This document shows positions 10,879 through 21,084 of a stretch of DNA of 64,000 nucleotides, piece after piece. Origin of the DNA: Yponomeuta sedellus (taxonomy: Eukaryota; Arthropoda; Insecta; Lepidoptera; Yponomeutidae); contig OW203738.1 in NCBI GenBank assembly GCA_934045075.1, positions 1,984,001-2,048,000 of the forward strand, written 5' to 3'. The translations under genes were made by a program, and so were the position numbers. Position 1 is the first letter of the stretch. Each line of letters opens with the position of its first letter. Under the pieces are notes generated by a model. It was given only the letters and a program-made list of their open reading frames with translations, did not search any database and was not told the origin of the DNA.

Positions 10879-11242
10879 GAAGCGCTCGTGGCCTAGGCGA
10901 GCCGAGTGATTGGAATCAATCACTTGGTTAAGCAACAACAGGCGCGGTCAGGGACAGGATGAATGAGCGTCCCGTGACTATTGCTAGTGGCATTTTTCCG
11001 AGCGCTTCCGTGCTTCGCTAGGCCCGTTAAGACATTGGTGCCGGCTGTTATATAATGGCAGTCGTTAAGCCATGTCAGAGGCTTTATGAGCGGCTTGATA
11101 ACTTCTGGCAGTAAGGCCCGCCACTGTCTTACAATCCTCCACCAACCCGGACTTGCCCCCGTGGTGGAGTATGGCCTAACCTTCCTGCGATGCAGGAAGA
11201 GACCCGTGCCCCCCTGCAGTGGGGACATACAATGGTTGATAA
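10879..11242 (+). mobile_element. 5S-headed SINE, full length
   Basis: Runs from GAAGCGCTCGTGGCCTAG to the GGGGACATACAATGG tail. A 13-bp segment (GAACGTACGTTTA) upstream near 10858 is nearly repeated just after the tail; this may be an eroded TSD. Confidence 0.8.
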
Positions 11243-11713
11243 CGAACGTAGGTTTATTTGCGGCATAATCGGCCTCAACTTTTTTTGCGTTAACGTTTTA
11301 GAAAATAGATTTTCTTACAACTTCAAGGGACTTCAGAATTAATACCGTATACCGCTTGAATTCAACTCGATTCCTCTATACGCGTTTCCTAGATAAAGGG
11401 TCTTGACAGTCAGATAGACGGACGGACAACAAAGTGATCCTCACAAGGATTCCGTTTTCACTTGTGACGTACGGAACCCTAAAAAAGTCATTGTATCCTC
11501 GAAACCAGGATCTCAACCGACTGTAATCACCTCAGGGACATAACAGAATAAACTTTTTAACTGTGGAAGTGAATTCCACTTGGTTCCTCTAATGTTCAAC
11601 AGATTGAATTGTAAAGTTTAATGAGGCTGTTAATTGTAAAGCTGCAAAAGCATAGCCCAAGTGCTAAAACAAAGAAGTTTCTTGTGTAAACGAAACAAAG
11701 TAACTTTGAATAT

Positions 11714-11858
11714 ACTATTTTTATTTTTAATGTACTAACCCGTGCTAAGGACAATTTTAAAAACCTATTTAGAGGCTAAAAATTCCACCCATGCCGGGAT
11801 TAAAACCCGCGACCTCTGGCACGGATAGCCAGAGGTCGCGGGTTCGAATAGGTTCGAA
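11714..11858. mobile_element. SINE A snap-back composite with 12-bp TSD
   Basis: Flanked by perfect AACTTTGAATAT at 11702-11713 and 11859-11870. The first ~105 bp are inverted SINE A from its extreme 3' end to the anticodon-arm region. The sequence then folds back at 11818 and reads plus-strand through the B box. Confidence 0.85.
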
Positions 11859-11870
11859 AACTTTGAATAT

Positions 11871-12500
11871 GTTGCAAAGAAACTAGCATTTTAAGGAAAA
11901 ATAGTTTTTTTTTTTTGTTAAAGTGGACAATTTTTTCTTAACATGTTTATTATGTGAAGTTTGCCTGCTGTATTAGTAGCTATGTACCTAACATTGGATA
12001 AATGAGTACTTATAGATTTATATAAAGTGTGGCCTGCGTAGTCGAATAGATAAGATAAAATAAGATTATAATATTCTTTGTATGCCGGATAAATGTCTTA
12101 AGCCCTACCTAATCTAGTAACAAATAATCCTGTTTTAAAGTCTAAGCAACTATCTTAACGGTCCAATCATTCGACTCACAAAATGGCTGCCAATTCCACC
12201 TTCTTTTTCTTATTTCAACAAAATAATAATCATTATCAGTCACTAGTCAACTGCTGGATATAGCCCTCTCCAAATGAGGGCCAAAGAGCCCTTTCTTTAG
12301 CTTGCCGCATCCAGCATCTGCCCTTCCAGCACAAAATTATAATGCCAATAAATTCATTTGTAACCGTCCACACGTTACAAAAAATATCTGCCATAAAACG
12401 CGGCACTTGGTGTTGCGTTTAGACCTAATAAACATCTACATCTACGAATCGCTCTTAGCCCCGCCAGCCTGATTGATCTTAAATGATCATGAAAGTTAAA
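11871..12500. other. No gene seen; LINE tail fragment
   Basis: 12225-12330 is an eroded minus-strand LINE tail (ACTGCTGGATATAGCCCTC). The remainder is unassigned AT-rich DNA. Confidence 0.45.
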
Positions 12501-12507
12501 CAATATA

Positions 12508-12785
12508 GGGCGCGTTCAGTAAATGTGTTGGTGACCGTCTGTGACTAACGCTACCGGTATTTTTCCGAGTGGTTCCGTGCTTCGCAAGTCACGCTAAGCA
12601 GTTAGTGCTGGATGCCGTCGATAGATCGCAGTCGTTAAGCCAAGTCAAAGGCCTTAGGGTAGCTTGAAAACTTCTGACCAACCACTAGTCGTGCAATCCT
12701 CCACCAATCCGGTCTTGGCCCCCGTGGTGGAGTATGGCCTATACTTTCCTCAGGGACGAGATCCGTGCCCCTCGGTGGGGACTAG
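12508..12785 (+). mobile_element. 5S-headed SINE, old diverged copy
   Basis: Recognisable from the 5S-like GGCGCGTTCAGTAAATG region through a CTCCACCAATCCGG body. It diverges more than the other copies and ends 10 bp before the duplicated gene segment begins. Confidence 0.65.
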
Positions 12786-12866
12786 ATACTTTCCGGCTCT
12801 CCATTATGGGTAAAAATTCGCCAATTTAGTCAATAAAATTTTAATTGTAAGTAGTACAACATACGT

Positions 12867-13754
12867 CTAATGAAACGTACCCACATCTGTATATTCGCCA
12901 TAATTATTTTCATTTATCTGTTGCAACCTTACTATGCTGTGTGAATCAGTGTAAATTAAATTATTCTCCTTGTCAAACGTTATACCTAGAACTCCATCTA
13001 CGGCCACTACTTTCTTCAACTTAGAATCTGCTATCGTATCGGTCAGTTCAAAGATACCTTCGTCAGTGCAGACGTAGATTACCCCGTGATTGTTAATTGC
13101 CAAGCATAGAATCCTTGGATTATTGTTAAATATCTGTACGTGTACGGAGTTTTCTCCAACATAGAAAAGTCCCCCATTGTTTATGTAGTAGATGTCTCTG
13201 TCTTTATCGTAAATGAATTGGTGGACTTGTTGGTCTTCTAACTCCTTGAGTGGTGCAATTTTTTCCTTTTCACTATTTACGTAGCAGTAGCTTCTCAAGC
13301 TTGGAAATTTGATGAAACACGGGGTGTTGTTGTGGACAGATATCCACCAAATATCCAGGTTCGGCACGGCTAGTTTCCTTAATATATGAGCATCTGGTCT
13401 GTACCGGTATAAACCGTTGGCTCCCCCAAAGTATATGTATCCTTTCTCGTCGTCACAGGCGATTGCATAAGCATCGTTGATGCCTATGAGTATTTTCGGT
13501 CTTTTAGTGTCCAAATTCAAACTTCCTGCTGTGTACAAGCCGTTCCCCTGATCGTAGCTGAAGTATAAAGTGTTCGTAGATTTGTAGACGGCTAACTCGT
13601 TGGGGTTGTGTGCTATTGTGATCAGCACTTCTTTCAAAAAACACTCCCCTTGGCATATCCTCGATGAGTTCGTTGCTGGATTGGCACTTAATTTTGTGTT
13701 GACTTTTCCGTGGATTAGGAAGAACAAAATGTATTTGAGATTATAGAATCTCAT
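12867..13754 (-). CDS. Ommochrome-binding protein-like, copy 1
   Basis: 295-residue intact reading frame, single exon. The sequence resembles lepidopteran ommochrome-binding protein, a secreted haemolymph/epidermal protein that binds tryptophan-derived ommochrome pigments. This rests on recalled family resemblance, not a search. Residues 1-22 form a plausible signal peptide with a hydrophobic core (YILFFLI at 8-14), giving a mature protein close to the known ~270 residues. The body shows repeated short beta-strand-like segments (TLYFSY, GYIYFGG, DIYYINN, VIYVCTDEG, NLIYTDS), suggesting a beta-propeller fold (inference). Cysteines lie in RICQGEC, ACDDE, TPCF, SYCYV, LCLA and YVCTD. The start is set at MRFYNL because a TAG lies in frame just upstream in this copy. 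A TATA box and initiator lie about 150-180 bp upstream. An ATTAAA-type polyadenylation signal may lie just downstream on this strand. Confidence 0.85.
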   Translation of the reverse strand: MRFYNLKYILFFLIHGKVNTKLSANPATNSSRICQGECFLKEVLITIAHNPNELAVYKSTNTLYFSYDQGNGLYTAGSLNLDTKRPKILIGINDAYAIACDDEKGYIYFGGANGLYRYRPDAHILRKLAVPNLDIWWISVHNNTPCFIKFPSLRSYCYVNSEKEKIAPLKELEDQQVHQFIYDKDRDIYYINNGGLFYVGENSVHVQIFNNNPRILCLAINNHGVIYVCTDEGIFELTDTIADSKLKKVVAVDGVLGITFDKENNLIYTDSHSIVRLQQINENNYGEYTDVGTFH

Positions 13755-13903
13755 TTTCTATTGTTTCGTTTCGTGTTTGTTCAAAACACGCAGAAACACG
13801 AATGAGTGTTTCATGACAAAACTGTCGATAACTATTGTTTTGTTTATAAAACACGCAGAATGTTTACGAAAATACTAGCCGGAACAGACAGGTGCGGCCC
13901 CGA

Positions 13904-13933
13904 AATGAGCGATAATTATTCTGGCTGTATATA
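13904..13933 (-). promoter_or_regulatory. Core promoter of gene copy 1: TATA + initiator
   Basis: On the minus strand, TATATA occupies 13933-13928. An arthropod-type initiator TCATT follows at 13908-13904, placing the predicted start (A at 13906) 27 bases after the TATA start. The 5' UTR would be about 150 nt. Spacing is canonical for insect TATA promoters. Confidence 0.6.
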
Positions 13934-14165
13934 GGCGTGATGGTAAATGTGGACAGTATTACTGTATTGGTTGCTTAAGAATATTTTATGAATAGAATTA
14001 ATTTGCTTCCGGGGTTTTGTTGCAAAATGTGACGCTTGATTGAGTAGAGCGTCCACTAATTACAAGTCGAAGTGAGCAATGTATACTCAATCCGATTTTA
14101 AGAAGTAAACTTTTTATCGCTGTTTCAAGGGGTCCTTCTTAAAACTAGAAGGAAATTAAACTGAA

Positions 14166-14235
14166 TGGCCTAACCTCCTGCGATCCAGGAAGAGACCCGT
14201 GCCCCAGCAGTGGGGACATACAAGGGTTGATAACA
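14166..14235 (+). mobile_element. 5S-headed SINE 3' fragment
   Basis: Only the last ~70 bases, from CTAACCTCCTGCGATCC to GGGACATACAAGGG. Confidence 0.75.
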
Positions 14236-14767
14236 ATAACAACAACCTCCTTGGTTAGTCTATGTAGCTGGACCCGATCCACAAATCTACAATGTCCTGT
14301 AGATTTATGGATTTGAACAAAGTTACATACAAAACGGTTTTTTTGCTTTCAGTTACTATAAAAAGTAGACCTTACACAAGATCTGCAAGTCTAAACGCGC
14401 CAAAAAACGCCATATCTCACGTGCGGGTGATGAAAATTTAAAACGGCTGATATTTGTCAAGGGGTTGGGCTGGAACACACACTGACGCACATAACGCTTG
14501 GCACAAACGCGCTTCTGGATTACCGTGGCGGGTGCTGACCAGAATTTAAACAACTGGTATATTTGGAAGCTTAATGGGGAGTGAGGGATGAGAATACACC
14601 GGCCGTGACGATGTTTTATTTTATTTCTACGGTTTTTTTTATGTAGCCTATAATGCAGGGCACAGGCTCTCTCAGAGACAGAAAGAGAGAATAAGAGACT
14701 AATTACCACGCGGTAAAGAAAAAACTCGTGAGAAAACCTGAGTCTCTGAGGTTTTCTACTAGGTATA
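14236..14767. other. No gene called; SINE-body fragment
   Basis: A 141-codon minus-strand frame covers 14356-14781 but has low-complexity, unrecognisable content. It overlaps a SINE-D-like segment (GCAGGGCACAGGCTCTCTCA near 14654), so it is not accepted as a gene. Confidence 0.45.
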
Positions 14768-15107
14768 GTACTACACATCATAAAAGTCCCTTCGGGAATC
14801 TACGTTCGCGCAGACTAAGAAGTGTAACGAAAGTATCCGAAGCTATAAGTACATTCAACATGATCTTTAACCGATACGGTTAAGGTGCAGAATTGATTGC
14901 CGCAGTAGCGCTACCTATTTCGCTCACGCTAATATTGCCAAACTAATAGTCACCTGCATCGATGACGTTGAATCAACCAATAGCAAAAAGGGGCGCGGCC
15001 TGCCATAAAATGAAACTATCTGATGGGTCGATCAACTTGCCGCACATCCAAAATTTGGTCATCTGCGCAGGTACATCCGCGAGACTTATTTCTTGTGTAG
15101 CACTGTA
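14768..15107 (+). repeat. Long inverted repeat, left arm
   Basis: About 340 bp matching 17217-17571 in opposite orientation, with small indels. It contains half of a perfect palindrome whose complete form is in the right arm. Confidence 0.9.
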
Positions 15108-15169
15108 AGTACCTCTGTGCTTGAAATTGTCTAGGGGTATAAAATAATAATGCTTATACCTATGAGTGG

Positions 15170-15310
15170 GTGGTAGCGAAGCGGTAGAACGTCGGGCTTT
15201 CAATCGGGTGATCGTGGGTTGGAACCCCGGCATGTACCAATGAATTTGTTTTCGAAGTTATGTACCTACATTTGTGAAATATAACGAAAACATCGCAAGG
15301 AAACCTATGT
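15170..15310 (+). mobile_element. tRNA-derived SINE, family D (partial)
   Basis: tRNA-like head (GTGGTAGCGAAGCGGTAGAA, B box GGTTGGAACCC) followed by the ATGTACCAATGAATTTG tail start. It is truncated in the body. Confidence 0.7.
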
Positions 15311-15342
15311 GTTTGAAGTGAATACCTCAGCGTTTGGTACGT

Positions 15343-15545
15343 ACAATGCGGTACGGGTCTCTTCCTGCATCGCAAGAAGGTTAGACCATACTCCCTCGGG
15401 GCCATGTTCGGGTTGTTGGAGGATTGTAAGGAAGTAACGGGCCTTAGTGTCAGAAGTTATCAAGCCTTCTATAAGGCCTCTGACATGGCTTAAGCGCTGC
15501 CAAGTGATTGATTCCGTGCACTCCACTAGGCAACGAGCGCTTAAA
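15343..15545 (-). mobile_element. 5S-headed SINE, rearranged
   Basis: The tail-side body and the first ~40 bases of the head are present; the 5S-like block is deleted. Confidence 0.7.
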
Positions 15546-15572
15546 AGAAAAAGAAAATAATAATAGAATCTT

Positions 15573-15753
15573 CAGCCAGATGTCGCTGCCTGTACGTAAT
15601 ACAGAGAATAGTGTAGAGGTTCGAAATTTTACTGATGCCGGTGAGTCGCCCATTAGCTCAGTTGGAAAGAGCGCTGACACGGATAGCCAGAGGTCGAGGG
15701 TTCGAATCCCGGCATGGGTGGAATTTTTAGCCTCTAAATAGGTTTTTAAATAC
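15573..15753 (+). mobile_element. SINE A monomer with 11-bp TSD
   Basis: Flanked by AATAGAATCTT at 15562-15572 and 15754-15764. It starts at CAGCCAGATGTCGCTGCC and ends at GGTTTTTAAATAC, about 70 bp short of the longest 3' end. It carries the tRNA-like domain with both Pol III boxes. Confidence 0.85.
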
Positions 15754-15941
15754 AATAGAATCTTTTCTGGTACACACAGCGCCTCCACCAGCTAAGCTCA
15801 CTTTGCCACGGCTGTATGATTTTCAACCATTACTTTAATTATTGGTATTTCTTACCTTAAGATTTTATGTGTGTTGTGGTATTTGAATAAATGTTTTTCT
15901 ATTCTATTCTATAATAAAAAATATACAAATATAACCACTGC

Positions 15942-16244
15942 TTGTTATCAACAGCATGTAGGGTACTACGCGGGGATTCTGATTGCCCTGAACTAGTGGG
16001 TCAGCTGGTGAGGCTATACGTCCCTCCCTTGCCTGGATACAATTTACGACCGCGTCACAACGATCTGTTAGCGGTACCGTCGACTCGAACTGTATCGCAT
16101 GGTAACTCTCCGCTTGTTCGCGCTTTGCTGTATCTCAATGCGCTCCTCGCATCAGCACCTGACTGTGATGTGTTTGACGATGAATGGTCAGTTGTACGCA
16201 GTGAGTGTCTGAGGTTTTGCGAGAGAAAGGATGGGAAAGCATGA
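15942..16244 (+). pseudogene. LINE RT C-terminal fragment (Jockey/CR1-like)
   Basis: About 100 codons ending at a natural stop. The stretch LLAVPSTRTVSHGNSP-LVRALLYLNALLASAPDCDVFDDE aligns by eye with the C-terminus of the RT pseudogene at 56859-57080 (LLAVPRART..., ALRLLSSLLEAAPHCDLFVDG). It is 5'-truncated, and its 5' border abuts another repeat tail ending near 15920. Confidence 0.7.
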
Positions 16245-16307
16245 TGTTTCCTGTCTTGTTTAAATTGTTGAATATTGTTTTAATTTGTTTCAATTGTGAT
16301 AATAATA

Positions 16308-16704
16308 ATATTGGCCTTTTTGCATCTACTTAATGAGATGATTTATACAGCGTCCAGTGGTATCTTCACTCACACTAGATGGGTGAAGGGACCCCTCCGA
16401 CGCTGTAGTGCCTGGGTTATGGTTTTATAGATGGTGTAGGCTTGCCCAGCACCTATACCATCCTGACAGCTTAGTCGGCCTAGCCCACAGGAAAGACTAG
16501 TCAATACGTGCGGAGCCAACCAAGCCGCGGGTTTCCTCACGATGTTTTCCTTCACCGTTAGCGTGTGGTATTGCGACTGCAAATTCGCAAATGTACGTAA
16601 CTTTGAAATTAAACAAAGTCATTGGTACATGCCCGCACTCGGGATCGAACCTGGGGCTCTCGCTTGCCAGTCTATGGTTCTACCCACTGAGCTACCACCG
16701 CTGT
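16308..16704 (-). mobile_element. tRNA-derived SINE, family D, long form
   Basis: On the minus strand it starts with a tRNA-like head (GGTGGTAGCTCAGTGGGTAG, B box GGTTCGATCCC). It continues with ATGTACCAATGACTTTG and ends near 16308 after a ~330-bp body containing GGACGCTGTATAAATCATC. Copies occur at 29315-29693 and 42936-43217, with pieces at 44617-45235. Confidence 0.75.
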
Positions 16705-16759
16705 CGATACGTAACATACTTGTGATATGTAACTGTATAAAGTATAATCATATGCGTTA

Positions 16760-17216
16760 AGTATATATTATAGCGCATTAGCTTAGACTGTAATGCTGTA
16801 AGATGTTGTATGACATAAAAATAAATGAATACAGTAATTAACAATGTTAAATTGCGTGAGTGATGCTCCGCGTAAGAACAGCCTCACTAGAACAGCTCAA
16901 CGGAGCGAAAAATAAGATTAGAAAATGTTGTCGAAGTATTTAGACGTACCTTGTAAAATGTTAAAGCAGCTAGTACTACAGCATTCCACGAGACTCCTAA
17001 TAATTTAAAAGATTTCCGGAGGAATTGCGGGGATATATCTTTCTTTCACGTTCTATTCGTGTCTGGCTGTCTAGGAATGTGGAACACTTTTAACAATCTT
17101 TTTGAAATATTTTAAATCACCTTATTATAGGAGTTTAAGATGATCTTGATACAAAGTATACCAGTGTGACAAACACCACGAGTACGTTCGAGAATAATTT
17201 CTTAATCAATACAAAT
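16760..17216. other. No gene seen
   Basis: AT-rich DNA without motifs I recognise. Confidence 0.4.
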
Positions 17217-17571
17217 ACAGTGCTACACAAGAAATAAGTCTCGCGGATGTACCTGCGCAGATGAACTTGCCGCACATCCAAATTTTGGATGTGCGGCAAG
17301 TTGATCGACCAATCAGATAGTTTCATTTTATGGAAGGCCGCGCGCCTTTGTTGCTATTGGTTGATTCAACGTCATCGATGCTGGTGACTATTAGTTTGGC
17401 AATATTAGGGTGACCGAAATAGGTAGCGCTACTGCGGCAATCAATTCTGCACCTTAACCGTATCGGTTAAAGATCATGTTGAATGTACTTATAGCTTCGG
17501 GTACTTTCGTTACACTTCTTCCTAGTCTGCGCGAACGTAGATTCCCGAAGGGACTTTTATGATGTGTACTG
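17217..17571 (-). repeat. Long inverted repeat, right arm, with perfect palindrome
   Basis: Inverted partner of 14768-15107. At 17264-17302 there is a perfect palindrome: 19-base arms (AACTTGCCGCACATCCAAA) around one central base. The left copy has lost about 13 bases of one palindrome arm. Confidence 0.9.
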
Positions 17572-17644
17572 TACCCAGTTTGTCAATAAAAATACTTTTA
17601 CCTACTATGTACAATTTTTTTCCATTAGTTACGTCATTGAATAT

Positions 17645-17705
17645 GCAATTGTTACGTTTACGTTTTACCTAACAAATAATCGCGGTTAGATCCGTTAATT
17701 ACACA
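17645..17705 (-). mobile_element. Penelope-like end fragment (putative)
   Basis: Copy of the AATCGCGGTTAGATCCGTTAA motif region in reverse orientation. Confidence 0.35.
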
Positions 17706-17828
17706 TGCTAGCTAATGAGACAAACTCCACGTGGTGGAGTATGGCTTAGCAGTGGCGATGTCCCCAGCAGTGGGGACATATCGGATCAGACAAACGTGGT
17801 TTTCCATATTAATTAGCCTACGACCTAG

Positions 17829-18050
17829 AGCGGTGGTAGCGGAGCGGTGTAAAGCACCGGCTTCTCAATCGGGAGGTCGCGGGTTCGAACCCCGGCATGT
17901 ACCAATGACTTTGTTTTCTAAGTTATGTACATTTGTGAAATTATAGTAGCAATACTATTCGCTTACGGTGAAGGAAAACATCGTAAGGAAACCCTAGTGT
18001 CTGAGGTGTTAGCGTACCTCAGCGCTTGCTGCGTTCAATGGACCAACTAT
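17829..18050 (+). mobile_element. tRNA-derived SINE, family D
   Basis: Head GGTGGTAGCGGAGCGGTG, B box GGTTCGAACCC, tail ATGTACCAATGACTTTG and GGTGAAGGAAAACATCG. The last motif is diagnostic of this family in the window. Confidence 0.75.
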
Positions 18051-18208
18051 GAGGCTAAGTGCGGAAATCTCAGGTCTAACTAGCCTACGACCTATTCTCC
18101 GACTTACCTAAATAGGTAGACACAAAAAAAGTCAAAATCGCAGAAACCGTTTCGGAGAACTTCAACAACAAACACTGTGACACGAGTTTTTATATATCAG
18201 ATGTATGA

Positions 18209-18489
18209 GGTCGAAGACATTGGTAAGCGGATCACAAAGTTAAAGTGGAGATGGGCGGGACACATGGCTAGAAGGGAAAACGGCCGGTGGACCAGGGCAG
18301 TAACGGAGTGGTGGCCAAGGGAGGGAAGGAGGTTGGTAGGCAGACCACCGACACGATGGTCAGACGACATCGTGAGGGTTGCGGGTCAGAGATGGATCAG
18401 ATTAGCACAGGGCCGTGTGGAATGGCGCAATAAAAAGGAAGCCTATGCCCAGCCGTGGGTTGATGTGGGCTGATTATAGATATATAGAT
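18209..18489 (+). mobile_element. RTE-like LINE 3' fragment with 10-bp TSD
   Basis: Flanked by AGATGTATGA at 18199-18208 and 18490-18499. It encodes a C-terminal RT stretch (KLKWRWAGHMARRENGRWTR..., VGRPPTRWSDDI), then a stop and a tail ending in ATAGATAG. It was 5'-truncated at insertion. The same protein family is at 41154, 51209 and 61070. Confidence 0.85.
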
Positions 18490-18499
18490 AGATGTATGA

Positions 18500-18850
18500 C
18501 AAGCGCGCTATTTAGAAATAATATGGACAAAACTTCAGAATGACGAGAAAATGATCAGCTTAAAGGTCATTTTAGTATGGCACGGTTGATAAGGTTTTCC
18601 CACAATACAAGGTGCTCAAAGTGACTAGTACAATTCCCTATTTGGGGGAAACGATTTTGATACAACCTATAGGTATATTGCTGTTACGTCGCACCACCGC
18701 ATTAGGGTTGTGGAATAATAATAATTTATGATTTGAGAGCTTATAGCGGAATCAAGTGGCACGAGTTTTTGCCGCACAATTAACAATCCCTAATTTACAT
18801 TTCACCTGAATCTAATGTCCGAAAGCTTAAAGACTGTCCCAATGTTTTTA
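18500..18850. other. No gene seen
   Basis: AT-rich; no recognisable features. Confidence 0.4.
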
Positions 18851-18855
18851 TTGAA

Positions 18856-19278
18856 GATCTCAACCCTTTGTATTTTCCCACTGCTGGAGCACGGGTCTCT
18901 CCTGCATCGCAGGAAGTTTAGGTCATACTCCACTACGGGGGTCAAGTCCGAGTTGGTGGAGGATTGTAAGACAGTGGCTGGTCTTTCTGTCAGAAGTTAT
19001 CTGCCATTCCATGACAGCCGACACCAACTGAAGCGCTCGGGAAATAATATACCTCTAGTGGTAGTCACGAGATGGTCACCCATCCAGTGCCTGACTGAGT
19101 ATACTGTTGCTTTACCCAAGTGGTTTTTATTTGTTTGTACCACATTTTTAACGTCCGAATTTTATGTTAAATAGCGAGCCATATGTTCTCAGGAGTTAAA
19201 TTAGTGATTAGTTGAATTAAACAACCTAAGTGATTGATTCAATTCACTCGGTTCCAGTAGGCCACGAGCGCTTCATTC
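18856..19278 (-). mobile_element. 5S-headed SINE, interrupted or diverged
   Basis: The tail-side body is at 18856-19100. An unrelated ~110 bp follows at 19105-19215. The head resumes at about 19225-19278. Confidence 0.7.
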
Positions 19279-19608
19279 ATTGCTTCATTGTCGTGGTTAT
19301 TTTTGTCGCTTAAGATTTATGGGTCCATAGGGAACCGGTCTTTTGAGGCACGATTGGGACCAAAGTCAACAGTACAGAGAATCTACCCACTGAGAATGTC
19401 TAAAACACGGATTTACATGCGTGGTCTAAAACTATTGCGAAATAGCATGAGGAAGGAATAGACCAGGTTATGGTAGTCCAACGATAAAACGATGAAAGAT
19501 GTAGGAAGTATTTGGGATATAACCCTAGATATTAGCAGGCTCTCCGTTATGGGTAAAATTCGCCAATTTTGTTAATAGAATTTTAATTGAAAGCAGTACA
19601 ACATACGT

Positions 19609-20481
19609 CTAATGAAACGTACCCACATCTGTATATTCATTTATCTGCTGCAACCTCACTATGCTGTGTGAATCAGTGTAAATTAAATTATTCTCCTTGT
19701 CAAACGTTATACCTAGAACTCCATCTACGGCCACCACTTTCTGCAACTTAGAATATGCTATCGTATCGGTCAGTTCAAAGATACCTTCGTCAGTGCAGAC
19801 GTAGATTACCCCGTAATTGTTAATTGCCAAGCATAGGATCCTTGGATTATTGTTAAATATCTGTACGTGTACGGAGTTTTCTCCAACATAGAAAAGTCCC
19901 CCATTTTTGATGTAGTAGATGTTGCTGTCTTTATCGTAAATGAATTGGTGGACTTGTTGGTCTTTTAACTCCTTGAGTGGTGCAATTTTTTCCTTTTCAC
20001 TATTTACGTAGCAGTAGCTTCTAAAGCTCGGAAATTTGATGAAACACGGGGTGTTGTTGTGGACAGATATCCACCAAATACCCAGGTCTGGCACGGCTAG
20101 TTTCCTTAATATATGAGAACCTGGTCTGTACCGGTATAAACCGTTGGCTCCCCCAAAGTATATGTATCCTTTCTCGTCGTCACAGGCGATTGCATAAGCA
20201 TCTTTGGTGCCTATAAGTATCTTCGATCTTTTGGTGTCCAAATTCAAACTTCTTGCTGTGTAGAAGCCGTTCCCCTGAACGTAGCTGAAGTATAAAGTGT
20301 TCGTGGGTTTGTAGACGGCTAACTCGTTGGGGTTGTGTGCTATTGTGATCAGCACTTCTTTCGAAAAACACTCCCCTTGGCATATCCTCGATGAGTTCGT
20401 TGCTGGATTGGCACTTAATTTTGTGTTGACCTTTCCGTGGATTAGGAAGAACAAAATGTAGTTGAGATTATAGAATCTCAT
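19609..20481 (-). CDS. Ommochrome-binding protein-like, copy 2
   Basis: 290-residue intact single-exon frame. By eye it differs from copy 1 at about 21 residues (93% identity) and lacks five residues near the C-terminus (15-bp in-frame deletion before EYTDVGTFH). Signal peptide, cysteines and strand-like repeats are all kept. The frame extends 20 codons further upstream to an ATG at 20541, but that extension is an accident: copy 1 has TAG where this copy has CAG. The start is therefore MRFYNL at 20481. Replacement changes outnumber silent ones roughly two to one, near the neutral expectation, so constraint since duplication looks weak. The protein may still be functional, as no stop or frameshift is present. 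Confidence 0.82.
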   Translation of the reverse strand: MRFYNLNYILFFLIHGKVNTKLSANPATNSSRICQGECFSKEVLITIAHNPNELAVYKPTNTLYFSYVQGNGFYTARSLNLDTKRSKILIGTKDAYAIACDDEKGYIYFGGANGLYRYRPGSHILRKLAVPDLGIWWISVHNNTPCFIKFPSFRSYCYVNSEKEKIAPLKELKDQQVHQFIYDKDSNIYYIKNGGLFYVGENSVHVQIFNNNPRILCLAINNYGVIYVCTDEGIFELTDTIAYSKLQKVVAVDGVLGITFDKENNLIYTDSHSIVRLQQINEYTDVGTFH

Positions 20482-20632
20482 TTTCTGTTGTTTCGTTTCG
20501 TGTTTGTTCAAAACACGCAGAAACACGAATGAGTGTTTCATGACAAAACTGTCGATAACTATTGTTTTATTTATAAAACACGCAGAATGTTTACGAAAAT
20601 ACTAGCCGGAACAGACAGGTGCGGCCCCGAAA

Positions 20633-20660
20633 CGAGCGATAATTATTCTGGCTGTATATA
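20633..20660 (-). promoter_or_regulatory. Core promoter of gene copy 2, altered initiator
   Basis: TATATA is conserved at 20660-20655 on the minus strand. The initiator reads TCGTT instead of the TCATT of copy 1, replacing the predicted +1 adenine. The gene may use another start or be expressed less. Confidence 0.5.
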
Positions 20661-20690
20661 GGCGTGATGGTAAATGTGGACTGTATTACC

Positions 20691-21084
20691 TACATTAATT
20701 TGAAAATAAAGATAAGTGTAAGTGGATTAAAAATAAATAAATAAATAAAATAAAATAAATCGAAAATAAAGTAATCACATGTTTTTCTCTTGGCTCTTCG
20801 ATCGGAAAGATTGTGTGCATGTGCTCCACTCCGTTATGTCGTAGACAGGCTGCGTCCGAAAAGTATTAGCACCATCATGTCTACTTCGTGGCCACAAACT
20901 CACAATGAATACAAATCATCATGATTAGAAAACATATTGGAAGCCAAATTGTGAATACCTTTCCGTTGTCCGTTTTCCCCGACTCTTATAACCTGAAACA
21001 CTTTAAGACGTATCGGGGCGCTAACTGGCGACACCAATAGAAAAACAAACATAAATTGTTTTATGATACGTTTTCACCTAAAGG
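20691..21084. other. No gene seen
   Basis: Short A-rich run (AAATAAAT) near 20730, then unassigned sequence. Confidence 0.4.

Larger units (their letters stand above)
12795..13958. repeat. Segmental duplication, copy A
   Basis: About 1.16 kb containing gene copy 1, its 3' flank and about 200 bp of 5' flank, matching 19539-20690 at high identity. Homology includes the promoter, so the copying was at DNA level and not by retroposition of a spliced transcript. Confidence 0.92.
19539..20690. repeat. Segmental duplication, copy B
   Basis: Partner of 12795-13958, 6.7 kb away in the same orientation, containing gene copy 2 and its 5' flank. Confidence 0.92.

Noticed and set aside
14356..14781. 141-codon minus-strand frame
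   Set aside because: Overlaps SINE-like sequence and the edge of an inverted repeat; composition is not protein-like.
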